Below, one piece after another: positions 5,548 through 5,615 of a stretch of DNA of 5,615 bases (position 1 is its first letter; the number at the start of each line of letters is the position of its first letter). Under the pieces are notes generated by a model. The model did no database searches. It saw only the letters and a program-made list of their open reading frames with translations, and had not been told where the DNA came from. Both the position numbers and the translations under genes were made by a program. Source of the stretch: Gammaproteobacteria bacterium (GTDB taxonomy: Bacteria > Pseudomonadota > Gammaproteobacteria > SZUA-152); NCBI GenBank assembly GCA_024762755.1, contig JANTGX010000159.1:1-5615 (forward strand), given 5' to 3'.

Positions 5548-5615
5548 ATGGATAAACAACAAAAATCGGCTACTAGTTGCGGATCCGCTGCAATGCCTTG
5601 TTATGTGGCACGAGC
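5548..5615 (+). CDS. Start of an unrecognised gene, cut by the window end
   Basis: An ATG at 5548 opens a frame that continues to the window edge (22 full codons), beginning MDKQQKSATSCGSAAMPCYVAR. AAAAGG at 5534-5539 lies 8 bases before the start, a good ribosome binding site. Codon use is less G/C-biased than in the genes upstream, with AAA, CAA and several T-ending codons. The N-terminus is polar with two cysteines and shows no signal peptide. I do not recognise it. Portal or head-joining genes are expected after a terminase, but nothing here confirms that, and the change in composition might instead mark an accessory gene. Confidence 0.45.
   Translation, partial: MDKQQKSATSCGSAAMPCYVAR

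Noticed and set aside
5572..5615. Cloning vector or adapter remnant: ACTAGT and GGATCC sites close together and GGCACGAG at the end
   Set aside because: The spacing sequence between the two sites does not match the polylinkers I know, the frame stays open through it, and short sites like these occur by chance.

Overview
The window looks like part of a tailed-phage genome or prophage. It is GC-rich with strong G/C third-position bias, and I infer a proteobacterial host (beta or gamma most likely) from base composition and protein style. All supported genes lie on the + strand: a tail of an upstream gene, a large primase-helicase, a gene-free repeat block of about 300 bp, the small and large terminase subunits, a small Mor-like regulator, and the start of one further gene cut off by the window end.

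Layout: 83-2500 encodes an 805-residue protein that joins a TOPRIM primase carrying an EGYATA motif to a superfamily-3-type helicase, the architecture known from satellite phage P4 alpha and many phage DUF5906-type proteins. The non-coding stretch 2501-2804 is filled with short repeats. Copies of GCGCAC, often extended to AGCGCACGGCA, lie in one orientation on the left. The reverse complement GTGCGC lies on the right. An A-rich core with small palindromes lies between them. This layout suits either a replication origin bound by the upstream primase-helicase or a packaging site (cos/pac) bound by the downstream small terminase; the sequence alone does not decide.

2805-3368 encodes a Nu1-like small terminase, and 3365-5245 a GpA-family large terminase with ATPase, zinc-ribbon and nuclease motifs intact. 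The two overlap by 4 bp at ATGA. 5235-5489 overlaps the large terminase by 11 bp and encodes an 84-residue Mor/C-type helix-turn-helix protein, an unusual passenger at the place where portal or head-joining genes are normally expected. After 5489 the base composition turns more A/T-rich, and a well-placed ribosome binding site leads into an unrecognised open frame running off the window.

Taken together, the genes cover DNA replication (primase-helicase plus possible origin) and the start of the DNA packaging module. The most interesting object is the two-armed repeat block between these two functions.
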